Shown here in pieces: positions 45,958 to 54,768 of a stretch of 64,000 nt of DNA. The notes beneath the pieces were generated by a model. It made no database searches. It worked only from the letters and a program-made list of their open reading frames with translations, and had not been told where the DNA came from. Position 1 is the stretch's first letter; every line of letters starts with the position of its first letter. The DNA comes from Flavobacterium sp. ALJ2 (GTDB taxonomy: Bacteria; Bacteroidota; Bacteroidia; Flavobacteriales; Flavobacteriaceae), in contig NZ_JADNRC010000015.1 of NCBI RefSeq assembly GCF_015594725.1, forward strand, positions 45,061 through 109,060, written 5' to 3'. Made by a program: the position numbers and the translations under genes.

Positions 45958-46149
45958 ATGGAACCAAGTAAAGAGACCAAAGATAAATGGCATCAAGATC
46001 CGACAAATTGGATATGGGGGATTTTTTATTTTAATAAAGAAGACAAAAAAATATTTCCTCCTAAAAGAATAAAATTAATGGAATGGACAATTAATTTTGC
46101 AAATCCTAATTCGGTATTTTTTTTGTTAATTCTAATTGCGGTTCTTTAG
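45958..46149 (+). CDS. DUF5808-type small membrane protein (63 aa)
   Basis: A 63-residue protein. The segment WIWGIFYFNKEDKKIFPPKR followed by EWTINFANPNSVFFLL fits the small DUF5808 module, and the last 15 residues are hydrophobic and probably membrane-anchored. It stands alone between the SusCD terminator and the peptide gene. I recall it as common in Flavobacteria with unknown function. Confidence 0.7.
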   Translation: MEPSKETKDKWHQDPTNWIWGIFYFNKEDKKIFPPKRIKLMEWTINFANPNSVFFLLILIAVL

Positions 46150-46196
46150 GCTTTATCAAAGTATTTTTAGACGACATTATTAATTCATATAGTCGA

Positions 46197-46204
46197 TATA
46201 TTTG
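46197..46204 (+). promoter_or_regulatory. -7 promoter element (TATATTTG) of the peptide gene
   Basis: TATATTTG matches TAnnTTTG, about 115 bases before the ATG of the small peptide gene. No TTG -33 element at the right spacing was found. The intervening leader has no recognised structure. Confidence 0.4.
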
Positions 46205-46319
46205 TAAAATAATCAGGTATTTTCGAGGGCGTTTTCTTATATTTAAATGTTTAAAAGTCTAAATATCAATGGACTTAAAAAGGATTGATGAATTTAAAAA
46301 TCTAATTATTTAATTTATT

Positions 46320-46553
46320 ATGTTAAAAACAATTTTGAATTTAAATGGAGTAGAATTACTAAGTAAAAATCAACAAAAAAATAGTATTGGCAAAGGTTAT
46401 AATGGTCCAATACCTGTTCCTAGATGTGATAAGAATGATTGGGCGCCTGTAGGTGCCAATCCTTCAGATTACCCTAATTATCCTTGTATTGGTCCTCAAG
46501 AAATACCTTGTTTACCAACACTTTTAGAAGATGGTTCTGTAACTGGATGCTAA
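46320..46553 (+). CDS. Putative secreted natural-product (bacteriocin-like) peptide precursor
   Basis: A 77-residue peptide in two parts. The N-terminal leader MLKTILNLNGVELLSKNQQK is followed by NSIGKG. It resembles the flavobacterial bacteriocin-type leader with KNEQ...GG cut by a C39 peptidase, as I recall it, though here KG replaces GG. The C-terminal core of about 50 residues is proline-rich with four cysteines (YNGPIPVPRCDKND, YPCIGPQEIPCLP, VTGC). No modification enzyme or C39/ABC exporter is adjacent. A dedicated promoter box upstream and a strong terminator downstream show it is monocistronic. Confidence 0.6.
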   Translation: MLKTILNLNGVELLSKNQQKNSIGKGYNGPIPVPRCDKNDWAPVGANPSDYPNYPCIGPQEIPCLPTLLEDGSVTGC

Positions 46554-46573
46554 ATTAAAATATTGAGTTTAAT

Positions 46574-46604
46574 AAGCCGTTTCGTAATTCGAAGCGGCTT
46601 TTTT
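46574..46604 (+). terminator. Intrinsic terminator after the peptide gene
   Basis: AAGCCGTTTCG and CGAAGCGGCTT form an 11-bp stem with one T-G wobble, a 5-base loop and a T run. Confidence 0.85.
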
Positions 46605-46661
46605 ATTTAATAATATATTAGAGAATTACTATTTTTAGAATAATCACTTTTAGAATGCTAT

Positions 46662-46972
46662 ATGATACCTACCTTTGATAAAGAAATTTTAGAGAGAATA
46701 AAACAAATAATTGGTATTCCTTTTATGTTAGATATCTATACCGAAGAAGAAGTTTGTTTTGCAAATAATGATGAAGTTCGCCCCAGTTTCGATAAAATTT
46801 TAATACATTTCATGTTATAGATTATGTAAATGCATGTATATATCAACAAGGAGATAGAGCAAATTTATTATCAAAAAACCATTTTATCAAAATTCAATAT
46901 CCTCAAGATTCAGCTTTTTTTTGGAAACAAGTTGCAGTAGGAGTGAAGCTTCGAAAAAGTGATTTGTTATAA
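46662..46972 (+). pseudogene. Decayed fragment of a type ISP restriction-modification enzyme C terminus
   Basis: The first frame (46662-46820) reads MIPTFDKEILERIKQIIGIP and stops. The same region in a second frame continues HVIDYVNACIYQQGDRANLL and then FIKIQYPQDSAFFWKQVAVG up to a TAA at 46970-46972. Read together these match the C terminus of type ISP/Eco57I-like enzymes, with the pattern DYIYAVLHS...YREKYKEFLKIDFPRVPYP...FWKLV. It is frameshifted, lacks the N-terminal catalytic domains, and diverges from the family pattern. I recall the family from memory; a search is needed. Confidence 0.5.
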
Positions 46973-47027
46973 GAAAGTACTATTGAAAATTATTTTAAGA
47001 TAAAAAGGTATAGTAAATAAAAAATTA

Positions 47028-47876
47028 ATGAAAGAAAATGAAATAGCTCATAAATATTGCATGGTTCAGGAATGCGATACAGATTATATTAACTTGTATG
47101 GTAGTTCACCAATGTATAGTATTTTTTTTCTTGAAGGCAACGGAAAAGTAAGCGTAGATTTGATAGAATATACTTTTGATGGAAAAATTATATTATTTGC
47201 AACGCCCTATCAAATTGTTCATTTTGATACGAAACAGTCAATTAAAACTAGGAGATTACAATTTCACGGAGATTTTTATTGTATAGAATATCATAAAAAA
47301 GAAGTTGCTTGTAATGGACTTTTATTTAATAATATATACCAGCAACCTTATGTAAATCTAGAGCCTAAAAATTATATCGAATTAGATTATATTTTAGGAA
47401 AACTAATTATAGAGCTTGAAAACACTACTAGCTATGGTATTGCAGTAGTGCGTTCTTATTTGCAATTGATATTAGCATTATGCAGTAAAATAAAATCAGA
47501 AGATAATCTTGTTCATGAAGAAAGAAACCTACATCACCCGCTAATTCAGTTTAAAAACTTATTAGAAAATAATTTTCATAAAGAAAGACAACCATCTTTT
47601 TATGCTGCTCAAATGAATATTTCGCCTAATAGTTTTTCCAAATTATGTAAACAGTATTTTTTAAAAACACCATCTACGCTCATTCACGAAAGAGTGATCC
47701 TTGAGGCAAAAAAACTCATTCACCTTAGTTATAAAAGCATGAAGCAAATCGCAGCAGAGCTTAATTTTGATGACGAAAATTATTTCAGCCGTTATTTCAA
47801 AAAGCATACTGGTATTGCGCCAACTGCATTTCGAGAGAATGTTGGCATATCTATCGTAGCAGATTTGTCTAGGTAA
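47028..47876 (+). CDS. AraC-family transcriptional regulator
   Basis: A 282-residue protein with an N-terminal sensor half of unrecognised type and a C-terminal AraC domain (AQMNISPNSFSKLCKQYF, ELNFDDENYFSRYFKKHTGI). It is followed after 83 bases by an RclC-like gene with its own promoter between them. The AraC protein is the probable regulator of that gene. RclR, which controls rclC in E. coli, is also an AraC-type protein, but I see no clear RclR redox-cysteine pattern here. Confidence 0.85.
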   Translation: MKENEIAHKYCMVQECDTDYINLYGSSPMYSIFFLEGNGKVSVDLIEYTFDGKIILFATPYQIVHFDTKQSIKTRRLQFHGDFYCIEYHKKEVACNGLLFNNIYQQPYVNLEPKNYIELDYILGKLIIELENTTSYGIAVVRSYLQLILALCSKIKSEDNLVHEERNLHHPLIQFKNLLENNFHKERQPSFYAAQMNISPNSFSKLCKQYFLKTPSTLIHERVILEAKKLIHLSYKSMKQIAAELNFDDENYFSRYFKKHTGIAPTAFRENVGISIVADLSR

Positions 47877-47892
47877 TATCCCTATCTGTCCA

Positions 47893-47923
47893 TTGTGAGA
47901 AGAGTGTAACGAGGCTAATTTTG
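47893..47923 (+). promoter_or_regulatory. Bacteroidota sigma-A promoter (TTG-N20-TAATTTTG)
   Basis: TTG at 47893-47895, a 20-base spacer and TAATTTTG at 47916-47923 match the consensus layout. It lies 37 bases before the RclC-like gene. Confidence 0.6.
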
Positions 47924-47959
47924 TTTTTTATATTTAATACCTTATAAAGAATAAAAATC

Positions 47960-48517
47960 ATGAAAATAGTATCGATCTTATCAGAATTGCAAAGTCAGTT
48001 TTTTAATTTAATGCGTATCGCCATTTTTATAGTAATGGTTTGGATTGGTGGACTTAAAGCTTTTCAATATGAAGCAGATGGAATTGTGCCATTTGTTGCA
48101 AATAGCCCCTTAATGAGTTTCTTTTATAATAACCCAAATGAATATAAAGACCATAAAAATAAAGAAGGCGAAGTAGTCGAAGAAAATATCAAATGGCATA
48201 TGGAGAATGGAACTTATGTCTTTTCTTATGCACTAGGAGGTGTAATTATAATTATTGGATTACTTACCTTATTTGGAATTTTTAATACCCAAATAGGTCT
48301 TATAGGTGGAGTTCTTACAGCTTGTATGGCATTAGTAACACTTACTTTTTTAATTACTACTCCAGAAACCTGGGTGCCAGATTTAGGAACAGCAACGCAT
48401 GGTTTTCCGTATTTATCGGGAGCTGGACGATTAGTTATTAAAGATATTATAATGATGGCAGGAGGCTTGTTATGTGCCTCTGATTGTGCTAAAAGAATTA
48501 TATCTCAAAATAAGTAA
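47960..48517 (+). CDS. DUF417/YkgB (RclC-like) membrane protein
   Basis: A 185-residue protein with about four hydrophobic segments. RIAIFIVMVWIGGLKAFQYE with DGIVPFVANSPLMSFFY at the start, and the C-terminal SGAGRLVIKDIIMMAGG, are typical of the YkgB/RclC family. E. coli RclC belongs to the reactive-chlorine resistance regulon. The AraC-type gene upstream fits such a stress role, but the inducer here is unknown. Confidence 0.85.
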   Translation: MKIVSILSELQSQFFNLMRIAIFIVMVWIGGLKAFQYEADGIVPFVANSPLMSFFYNNPNEYKDHKNKEGEVVEENIKWHMENGTYVFSYALGGVIIIIGLLTLFGIFNTQIGLIGGVLTACMALVTLTFLITTPETWVPDLGTATHGFPYLSGAGRLVIKDIIMMAGGLLCASDCAKRIISQNK

Positions 48518-48641
48518 TTTTCAACTTATTTATATAATATTTCCTTTTTTACTCTAACAGATTTTTAAAATATGTTAGGTATTTTTTATTTAAACCATTC
48601 TTAAATGAACATATATCATTTATATGGTTTGTTTTAATATA

Positions 48642-49673
48642 CTAACCAAGTAATAAAAAACTAGTTACTAAAACGTTAATACTGCTCCAATTGATCTTGA
48701 ATTTTTGAGGAGAAAAACCATAAAAAACTTTAAAAGCTGCAGAGAAATGAGAAACATCTTTGTAACCACATTTATAGGCTACTTCACTAACGCTTATGGA
48801 TTTAGATTTAAATAATTCTTTAGCGTGTTTCATCCGAAGCTCAATAATATAACTCTTTACAGTGGTTCCAAAACAAGCTTTAAATCCCTTTTTGAGTTTG
48901 AATTCGTTTAGAGAAATCATCCTTGAAAGTTCAGGTAGAGAAGGAGCATGTACATAATCTTTATCCAAAATTAATTTAGCCTGTTGAAGTTTGTCATAAT
49001 CATCTTCGCCTAAAAATTCTTTTGGAGTCACTTTCTCAATAAGAGTTTCTAGTTGTAAAATTAAAAGCTCTTTTATCTTTGTTTCGATGTACATTCTTTT
49101 TAAGGGACCTTGATAGTTGCAATTTTTAATTTCATGAATTACCCATAGGATAGATGCTGTAAAAGGTATGTATTTAGAAATCAAATAACTGGATTTTTTT
49201 AAAAGAATGTTTTTTGAGAATTTCCTATGAAGTTCCCAATCTTCATTGATAATATTGTAATAAAAATCTTTTGATAAAATGATTGAAAAGAAATTTATTT
49301 GTTCAAATGGTAGGATTTTAAAAGTTGCTTTATAGTTTGCCGTATAGAAGATGTTGTGTGTATTTTCTCGTGTAAGTTTTTCAGTTTCTAGTTGATCAAT
49401 ATGAGTTTCGACGTTATTAGAATATATAAAATTCATTATAATTGATTCAGAACTAATCTCAAATAAAATAGTTTGTGGTTCTGAGAAGTACATTTGGGTA
49501 TCTAGAATTACAAGTCCGTCAGTTATTAAATGAAAGCTTTTTATTTCTTCTAAAGGGGTATTTTTTATAGATATGTTTTCTTGAGTTAAGTGACTTTTTG
49601 GATCATAGCTATCACGTATCTCAATAGAAACTATTGATTGGTTGTGTTTTAGAAGTTTCGATTTAATATTCAT
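48642..49673 (-). CDS. AraC-family regulator of the divergent TonB receptor
   Basis: A 343-residue protein with a long N-terminal sensor region and a C-terminal AraC domain (YDKLQQAKLILDKDYVHAPSL, LPELSRMISLNEFKLKKGFK, VAYKCGYKDVSHFSAAFKVF). The length and divergence from a TonB receptor gene resemble PchR/YbtA-type siderophore regulators, which sense the ferri-siderophore directly. It is divergent from the receptor gene with 108 bases between the two starts, which contain the TACTTTTG box of the receptor. Confidence 0.82.
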   Translation of the reverse strand: MNIKSKLLKHNQSIVSIEIRDSYDPKSHLTQENISIKNTPLEEIKSFHLITDGLVILDTQMYFSEPQTILFEISSESIIMNFIYSNNVETHIDQLETEKLTRENTHNIFYTANYKATFKILPFEQINFFSIILSKDFYYNIINEDWELHRKFSKNILLKKSSYLISKYIPFTASILWVIHEIKNCNYQGPLKRMYIETKIKELLILQLETLIEKVTPKEFLGEDDYDKLQQAKLILDKDYVHAPSLPELSRMISLNEFKLKKGFKACFGTTVKSYIIELRMKHAKELFKSKSISVSEVAYKCGYKDVSHFSAAFKVFYGFSPQKFKINWSSINVLVTSFLLLG

Positions 49674-49738
49674 AATAATAATCCTTTTTTACAAAATAAT
49701 AATCCGTTTTTCCCTCTAATTAATTGGGAGAGACATGG

Positions 49739-49746
49739 TACTTTTG
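49739..49746 (+). promoter_or_regulatory. -7 promoter element (TACTTTTG) of the TonB receptor gene
   Basis: TACTTTTG matches TAnnTTTG, 36 bases before the ATG at 49782. A TTG upstream lies only 12 bases away, so no proper -33 element is present, consistent with control by the divergent AraC protein. Confidence 0.45.
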
Positions 49747-49781
49747 CAACAAAGTTATTTATAATTAGTCTAAATAAAATC

Positions 49782-52178
49782 ATGTCAACTCACAAAATTT
49801 CAATTTTTAGTATATTTTTTTTAATATCATTTTTTTTATCAGCCCAACAAAATGAAGGAATCGTAGTCTCAGGACAGGTTACGGAGAGTTCAGGACAAAG
49901 TATTCCATTCGCAACAGTAAGTCTCGAAAACACAGATTTTATAATTATGTCCGATGAAAATGGCAAGTATAATTTTAAGAATGTTAAAGCAGGGAATTAT
50001 ATTTTAAAAGTTTCAGCGATAGGGTTTACAACTTCAAAAAAACATATAGAAGTTAAGGGAACAAACGAAATTATTCTTTCAGTTCGTTTAGAAAGCGAAT
50101 TAAATGAATTAGAGAATATAACGGTAATGGGACGTACTCAAACCGAAAAAGTAAATAAGCAATCATATAGCGTAACTGCAATTGATGCTAAAAAGTTACA
50201 TAACTCTACACTAGATTTATCCCATGCGTTAGATAGAGTTTCGGGTGTTCGTGTTCGTGAATCGGGAGGAGTAGGATCTAGATCAGAACTTTCTATTAAT
50301 GGATTCTCAGGCAATCAGATAAAACTCTTTATTGATGGAGTACCGATGGACAATTTTGGTTCATCATTTCAACTTAATAATATCCCTGTAAATCTTGCTG
50401 ATAGAATAGAGGTTTACAAAGGAGTTGTGCCTATTTGGTTAGGAGGCGATGCTCTTGGAGGTGCGATTAATATCGTTACAAATTCTAAGCCACGTACCTA
50501 TTTGGATGCATCCTATTCTTTTGGTTCATTCAATACACATCGTTCCACTGTAAATGCAGGTTATACCGCCAAGAGTGGTTTTACTACAGAAATTAATGCT
50601 TTCCAAAATTACTCAGATAATAACTATTGGGTAAATGTAGATGTAGCAGATTTAAAGACTGGACAGTATTATCCAAATCAGCGGGTGAGAAGATTTCATG
50701 ACAAATATCGTAATGAAACTGTAATTTTTAATATTGGAGTGACAGGTAAAAAGTATGCCGATAAATTATTATTTGGTTTTACAGCAGGTGAAAATAAAGC
50801 AGATATACAGACAGGAGCACGAATGGTTAGTGTATTTGGACAGGTTTATAGAAAAGGAAATATTTTGATGCCAACAGTAAAATATCAGGTAAAAGATTTC
50901 TTTACAAAAGGATTAGATTTTAGTGTGACGGGTAATTATAATTTTGGACAAGAACAAAATATTGATACCGTTTATCGAAGATACAACTGGTTTGGAGATT
51001 ATATAGAATTAGAAGGTTTAGGAGGAGAGCGTAGTCGTACCTTACGTAAGTTCAAAAATAATAATGGAATTGCTACAGCAAACCTTACTTATCGTTTAGG
51101 AGAAAGACATTCGTTTATGTTAAATAATACGTTTACTACTTTTGATCGTAAAGAAAGTGATGAACTGGTTCCTGAATCTTTACTTTATCAGCAGCCTAAA
51201 AAATCTCAAAAAAATATTTTAGGAGTAGGTTATAAATTCGATTATAACGAAAAATGGAGCACTTCAGTATTTATTAAAAATTACACTTTAAAAAACACCT
51301 ATTCAGAAAGTTATAATCCTTCAGGTAATTGGGGAGATATTGCTTATATAAAACATGTTGATAATAAAAGTTATTGGGGATATGGTGCTGCGAGTAGTTA
51401 TTACTTAAAACATAATTTACAAATAAAGGCATCTTTTGAAAAAAGTTATAGACTACCAGCTCCAGAGGAAGTTTTTGGAAGTGTAAATGATAATTTATCA
51501 GGAAATATTGGTTTAAAACCAGAACAGAGTGAGAACTTTAATGTAGGACTTAGTTACCAAACTAGTTTTAAGAAAGTAAATGCGATGACATTTGATGTAA
51601 ATCTTATGTATCGTGAAGCTGCTGATTTTATTCGACCTGAGCTGAATTTAAATCAAACGATGGTAACTAATGTCAATCAAAAAGGTGTTTCAAATTATGG
51701 AATTGATACAGAGATAAGATATTCATATAAGAATAGATTTACCGCTGGTGTAAATATGACATATCAAAACCTTCGTAACAATATAAAATATGAACCAGGT
51801 AAGGATATAGTATCCTTAAATTATAAAGATAGAGTTCCAAATATTCCTTTTCTTTTTGGTAATGCCGATGCTACAGTATTTTTTAATGACTTCATAAAAA
51901 AGGGTAATAATCTTTCAGTTGGTTACAATTTATTATATGTACATGACTATTATTTGTATTGGCCAAGTAGTGGGGGAAAAGTCGGTAAATTCGATATTCC
52001 AGCACAGTTTAATCATGATTTAAATGCAGTTTACACCTTTGCAGATGGGAAATATAATATTGCCTTAGAGTGTAAAAACATGTTGGATAATAAACTTTAC
52101 GACAACTTTTCATTGCAAAAACCAAGTCGTTCTTTCAATATAAAATTCAGGTATTTTTTTACCAAATCAAATAAATAA
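49782..52178 (+). CDS. TonB-dependent outer-membrane receptor (siderophore type)
   Basis: A 798-residue receptor. In order: a signal peptide, a carboxypeptidase-regulatory-like domain (VSGQVTESSGQSIPFATVSL), the plug (HALDRVSGVRVRESGGVGSR, NQIKLFIDGVPMDNFG, GDALGGAINIV), and a barrel with a C-terminal aromatic strand (RSFNIKFRYFF). It lacks an STN domain and a SusD partner, unlike the SusC gene, and is followed at 26 bases by a DUF4374 lipoprotein. The layout resembles the XusA/XusB xenosiderophore system of Bacteroides, which I recall but could not verify. The missing partner is a PepSY-type XusC. Confidence 0.88.
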   Translation: MSTHKISIFSIFFLISFFLSAQQNEGIVVSGQVTESSGQSIPFATVSLENTDFIIMSDENGKYNFKNVKAGNYILKVSAIGFTTSKKHIEVKGTNEIILSVRLESELNELENITVMGRTQTEKVNKQSYSVTAIDAKKLHNSTLDLSHALDRVSGVRVRESGGVGSRSELSINGFSGNQIKLFIDGVPMDNFGSSFQLNNIPVNLADRIEVYKGVVPIWLGGDALGGAINIVTNSKPRTYLDASYSFGSFNTHRSTVNAGYTAKSGFTTEINAFQNYSDNNYWVNVDVADLKTGQYYPNQRVRRFHDKYRNETVIFNIGVTGKKYADKLLFGFTAGENKADIQTGARMVSVFGQVYRKGNILMPTVKYQVKDFFTKGLDFSVTGNYNFGQEQNIDTVYRRYNWFGDYIELEGLGGERSRTLRKFKNNNGIATANLTYRLGERHSFMLNNTFTTFDRKESDELVPESLLYQQPKKSQKNILGVGYKFDYNEKWSTSVFIKNYTLKNTYSESYNPSGNWGDIAYIKHVDNKSYWGYGAASSYYLKHNLQIKASFEKSYRLPAPEEVFGSVNDNLSGNIGLKPEQSENFNVGLSYQTSFKKVNAMTFDVNLMYREAADFIRPELNLNQTMVTNVNQKGVSNYGIDTEIRYSYKNRFTAGVNMTYQNLRNNIKYEPGKDIVSLNYKDRVPNIPFLFGNADATVFFNDFIKKGNNLSVGYNLLYVHDYYLYWPSSGGKVGKFDIPAQFNHDLNAVYTFADGKYNIALECKNMLDNKLYDNFSLQKPSRSFNIKFRYFFTKSNK

Positions 52179-52204
52179 TTTTAATAAATCAAACAATAAC
52201 TATC

Positions 52205-53437
52205 ATGAAGAAAAGTAGCACATTAGCGATATTCGCAGCCTTAATAGCTTTTACATCGTTCTCTTGTAGCAGTGACTCCAATTCACCTAATGGAGGAGCG
52301 CCAAGTACAGGAACAGACAAAACAAAATATATTGTTACCGTTACTACTGGCGCATCTGGCGTGGCAGATTATTTACTAACTACTGATGATGTGACTAAAG
52401 GATCTATCACTACTCAGGGCAATGGATTAGAACAAGATGGTTCATACCGTTTTTATATTACAAACCAGAATAAATTTTTTAGTTTACTTTATGGGCAAGG
52501 AAATCCTGGAGCTGTAACTACTTATGCACTAACAACAGAAGGTAAGTTGGCTAAAACATCTAACTTTCAAGCTGAAACTGTACAGGTTTTTGCTACAGTA
52601 AACAAAGAGATTTTAACAATTAAAGTACCAAGAAGTGGTGCTTCAGCAATTGCATCTATGTACAGAATTGATGCAACATCATCACTTATTGTCGGTGGAG
52701 CACAACAGGACATTAAAAAATTGGCTAAAAACGGAGAAAGAGCACATTATACATGGGCAACACAGGTAGGAGATAAAGTTTTTATGCCTTACATGAGTAT
52801 TAAAGGAGATGGAGTAGATACTTTTGGGACTAATTACCCAGATAGTACATGGGTTGCTGTATACAACTATCCTGAATTAAAATTAGAAAAAGTAATTAAA
52901 GACGACCGTACAAGTTATTTAGGGTCTTATTTTACCAATGGATTAATTCAGGATGAGAATGGCGATGCTTATGGTTTTTCTAGTGCAACCGCAACAAGTA
53001 ACAATGTTATAACTTCTACTAAGCCATCTGCTGTTGTAAAAATTAAAAAGGGAACTACAGAATTTGACAAGACTTATTTCTTTAATGTACAGGAAAAATC
53101 TGGTGGATATAAAATTTCTTCAAGCAGTTATATCGGTAAGGGAAAAGTATTGTTACAAATGTATGGTGATATAGGTAAAGATAGCGGTGTACCTAAATTG
53201 GCAGTAGCCGATGTATATAATCAAACTTTTATTTGGGTAACTAATGTGCCTAAAGTAATTAATTCGACTACTACAAAATATAATATTGCTACAGAAGATA
53301 ATAACTCTATTATACTTGGTATAAATACACCTGATGGTAACTGGGTTTATACAATTAACGGTACTACAGCGGTGGCTGCTAGAGGAATGAAAGTAGAAGG
53401 TGGAGAAATTACAGCTATTGCTAAATTAAAATATTAA
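52205..53437 (+). CDS. DUF4374-type siderophore-associated lipoprotein (XusB-like)
   Basis: A 410-residue lipoprotein (AALIAFTSFSCSSDS) with repeated beta-rich segments suggesting a beta-propeller. I associate it with DUF4374. In Bacteroides the DUF4374-type XusB binds ferric enterobactin on the cell surface. Here it follows the receptor gene by 26 bases and ends before a terminator. A function as a surface siderophore-binding partner is inferred by context and fold class. Confidence 0.7.
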   Translation: MKKSSTLAIFAALIAFTSFSCSSDSNSPNGGAPSTGTDKTKYIVTVTTGASGVADYLLTTDDVTKGSITTQGNGLEQDGSYRFYITNQNKFFSLLYGQGNPGAVTTYALTTEGKLAKTSNFQAETVQVFATVNKEILTIKVPRSGASAIASMYRIDATSSLIVGGAQQDIKKLAKNGERAHYTWATQVGDKVFMPYMSIKGDGVDTFGTNYPDSTWVAVYNYPELKLEKVIKDDRTSYLGSYFTNGLIQDENGDAYGFSSATATSNNVITSTKPSAVVKIKKGTTEFDKTYFFNVQEKSGGYKISSSSYIGKGKVLLQMYGDIGKDSGVPKLAVADVYNQTFIWVTNVPKVINSTTTKYNIATEDNNSIILGINTPDGNWVYTINGTTAVAARGMKVEGGEITAIAKLKY

Positions 53438-53512
53438 ATTGATTTTAAGCCTGTTTTAATTTGAAATGGGTTTACAAAACAATAGACACTGTACCAAAAA
53501 CGGTGTAAGTAT

Positions 53513-53548
53513 AAAATTCTGCTTGGTTTAAAACCGAGCAGAATTTTT
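53513..53548 (+). terminator. Intrinsic terminator after the DUF4374 gene
   Basis: AAAATTCTGCTTGGTTT pairs with AAACCGAGCAGAATTTT over 17 bases with one T-G wobble, followed by T residues. Confidence 0.85.
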
Positions 53549-53603
53549 ATTATATTTAAATAGTTTGGAAGACAAAAGACCTATTTCCTGATGCATTTTT
53601 TAA

Positions 53604-53963
53604 TCAATTTACTTTTTTCTTCCACCAAGCTCTTTTATTAAAACAAGCAGAATCTTTAGTTTTAGTTGTATAATTCCAAATAGTTTCATAATTATTTATT
53701 TGCTTATACTTAGCATATATTACACCATTTTTGAACATGTAATCTATATCACAATCTTTTAAAGTTCCCTCAATGTTTTTATAAAAATCTGGGGGTATTT
53801 CATTTGGTTATGCAATTCTGTAAAACTCATTTTGAGAGAAAACAATTAGAGGACGTCCAAGGTCTACTGGAATAGCAGATTTGAATTCCACATATATGTT
53901 TTGCCAATAATAATAAGCTGAAAACATCAAACAACTTACTTTGTTATAAAAAGCAAAAAACAT
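53604..53963 (-). pseudogene. Decayed hypothetical gene with in-frame stop
   Basis: One minus-strand frame runs from an ATG at 53963 (MFFAFYNKVSCLMFSAYYYW) through VDLGRPLIVFSQNEFYRIA, then a TAA at 53808-53810, then PNEIPPDFYKNIEGTLKDCD and YAKYKQINNYETIWNY to a TGA at 53604. The sequence after the stop stays open for 68 codons in the same frame, so a single nonsense change interrupts an otherwise 119-residue protein. No family is recognised; the base composition resembles that of its neighbours. Confidence 0.5.
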
Positions 53964-54032
53964 CTAATTGCAATTAAATAATCGACTTTTCATAAAGCCA
54001 ATTATCCTAATCCGTTATAGTAGCAGTAGTTT

Positions 54033-54388
54033 TTATTCAGAAGTATAACCTAAAATCTCAAATTTCTTTTTATTTGAATTATATTTTAATCTCACATTAA
54101 TTTTTTGGGTTCCATTATTTAATATTAAAACATTCTCGGCTTTGGAATCTCCAAAAGGATAATTTAAGTCCCCATTTTTAACTTCTAATTTAAATTTAGA
54201 GTTTTGCTTTTTTAATTTATTTATTACTTTAGTTCTTTTCCAATAAAAACAATATTTTCAGTGGAATCTGTTTTTGATAAATCATTCGTAGTTAATTCTT
54301 TTCCAACATTCAAAATTTAATTTGTAGTTGTTTGATTTCCGCAAGAAATAAAAAAGACAAGAATAATAAAACTAAAACATTTCTTTAC
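54033..54388 (-). pseudogene. Decayed small lipoprotein gene
   Basis: A minus-strand frame reads KKCFSFIILVFFISCGNQTT, a lipoprotein signal with a lipobox, and meets a TAA a few codons later. It then reads ILNVGKELTTNDLSKTDSTE, followed by stops. After a frame change the reading is VINKLKKQNSKFKLEVKNGD and ILNNGTQKINVRLKYN up to a TAA at 54033. No intact ATG lies at the expected place; GTA stands where the start should be. Both a nonsense change and a frameshift separate it from a functional lipoprotein. Confidence 0.5.
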
Positions 54389-54768
54389 TAAATTTATTGA
54401 AATTACTACTAACTCATCAATATTATTGTCTAATTCTTCTCTCTTTGTGATTTAAACCATTCTAGATAGTTTGTTTTAATCGATAATCCCAAACAAGCTC
54501 TATTCGATGTAGTTGTGTTTTGTTTTTTCAATTTCAAATTTAAACCTTCTAAAAACTTAGCTTTAAATATAGTACTATTGTTCTTACATGTTTACTCAGT
54601 TTAATAAATTAAAATGAAAAGTTTAATAAAAGAAATAAGTAGTGAAAATGATATAATGGTGTGTCTTGTTTTTCAAGTAATTAGATAGTTTCGGTAATTG
54701 CGACAATAAATCATTTCAGTTACTTAATTATTATAACAGCTATAATTATAGCTTACAAAGTCTAAAAA
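54389..54768. other. Degenerate stretch behind the two-component operon
   Basis: On the minus strand a short open segment reads STIFKAKFLEGLNLKLKKQN then CLGLSIKTNYLEWFKSQREK to a stop, without a start codon. The frame leading into the decayed lipoprotein reads ITKREELDNNIDELVV. Both look like further gene remnants. No terminator for the histidine kinase gene was clearly recognised. Confidence 0.35.
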
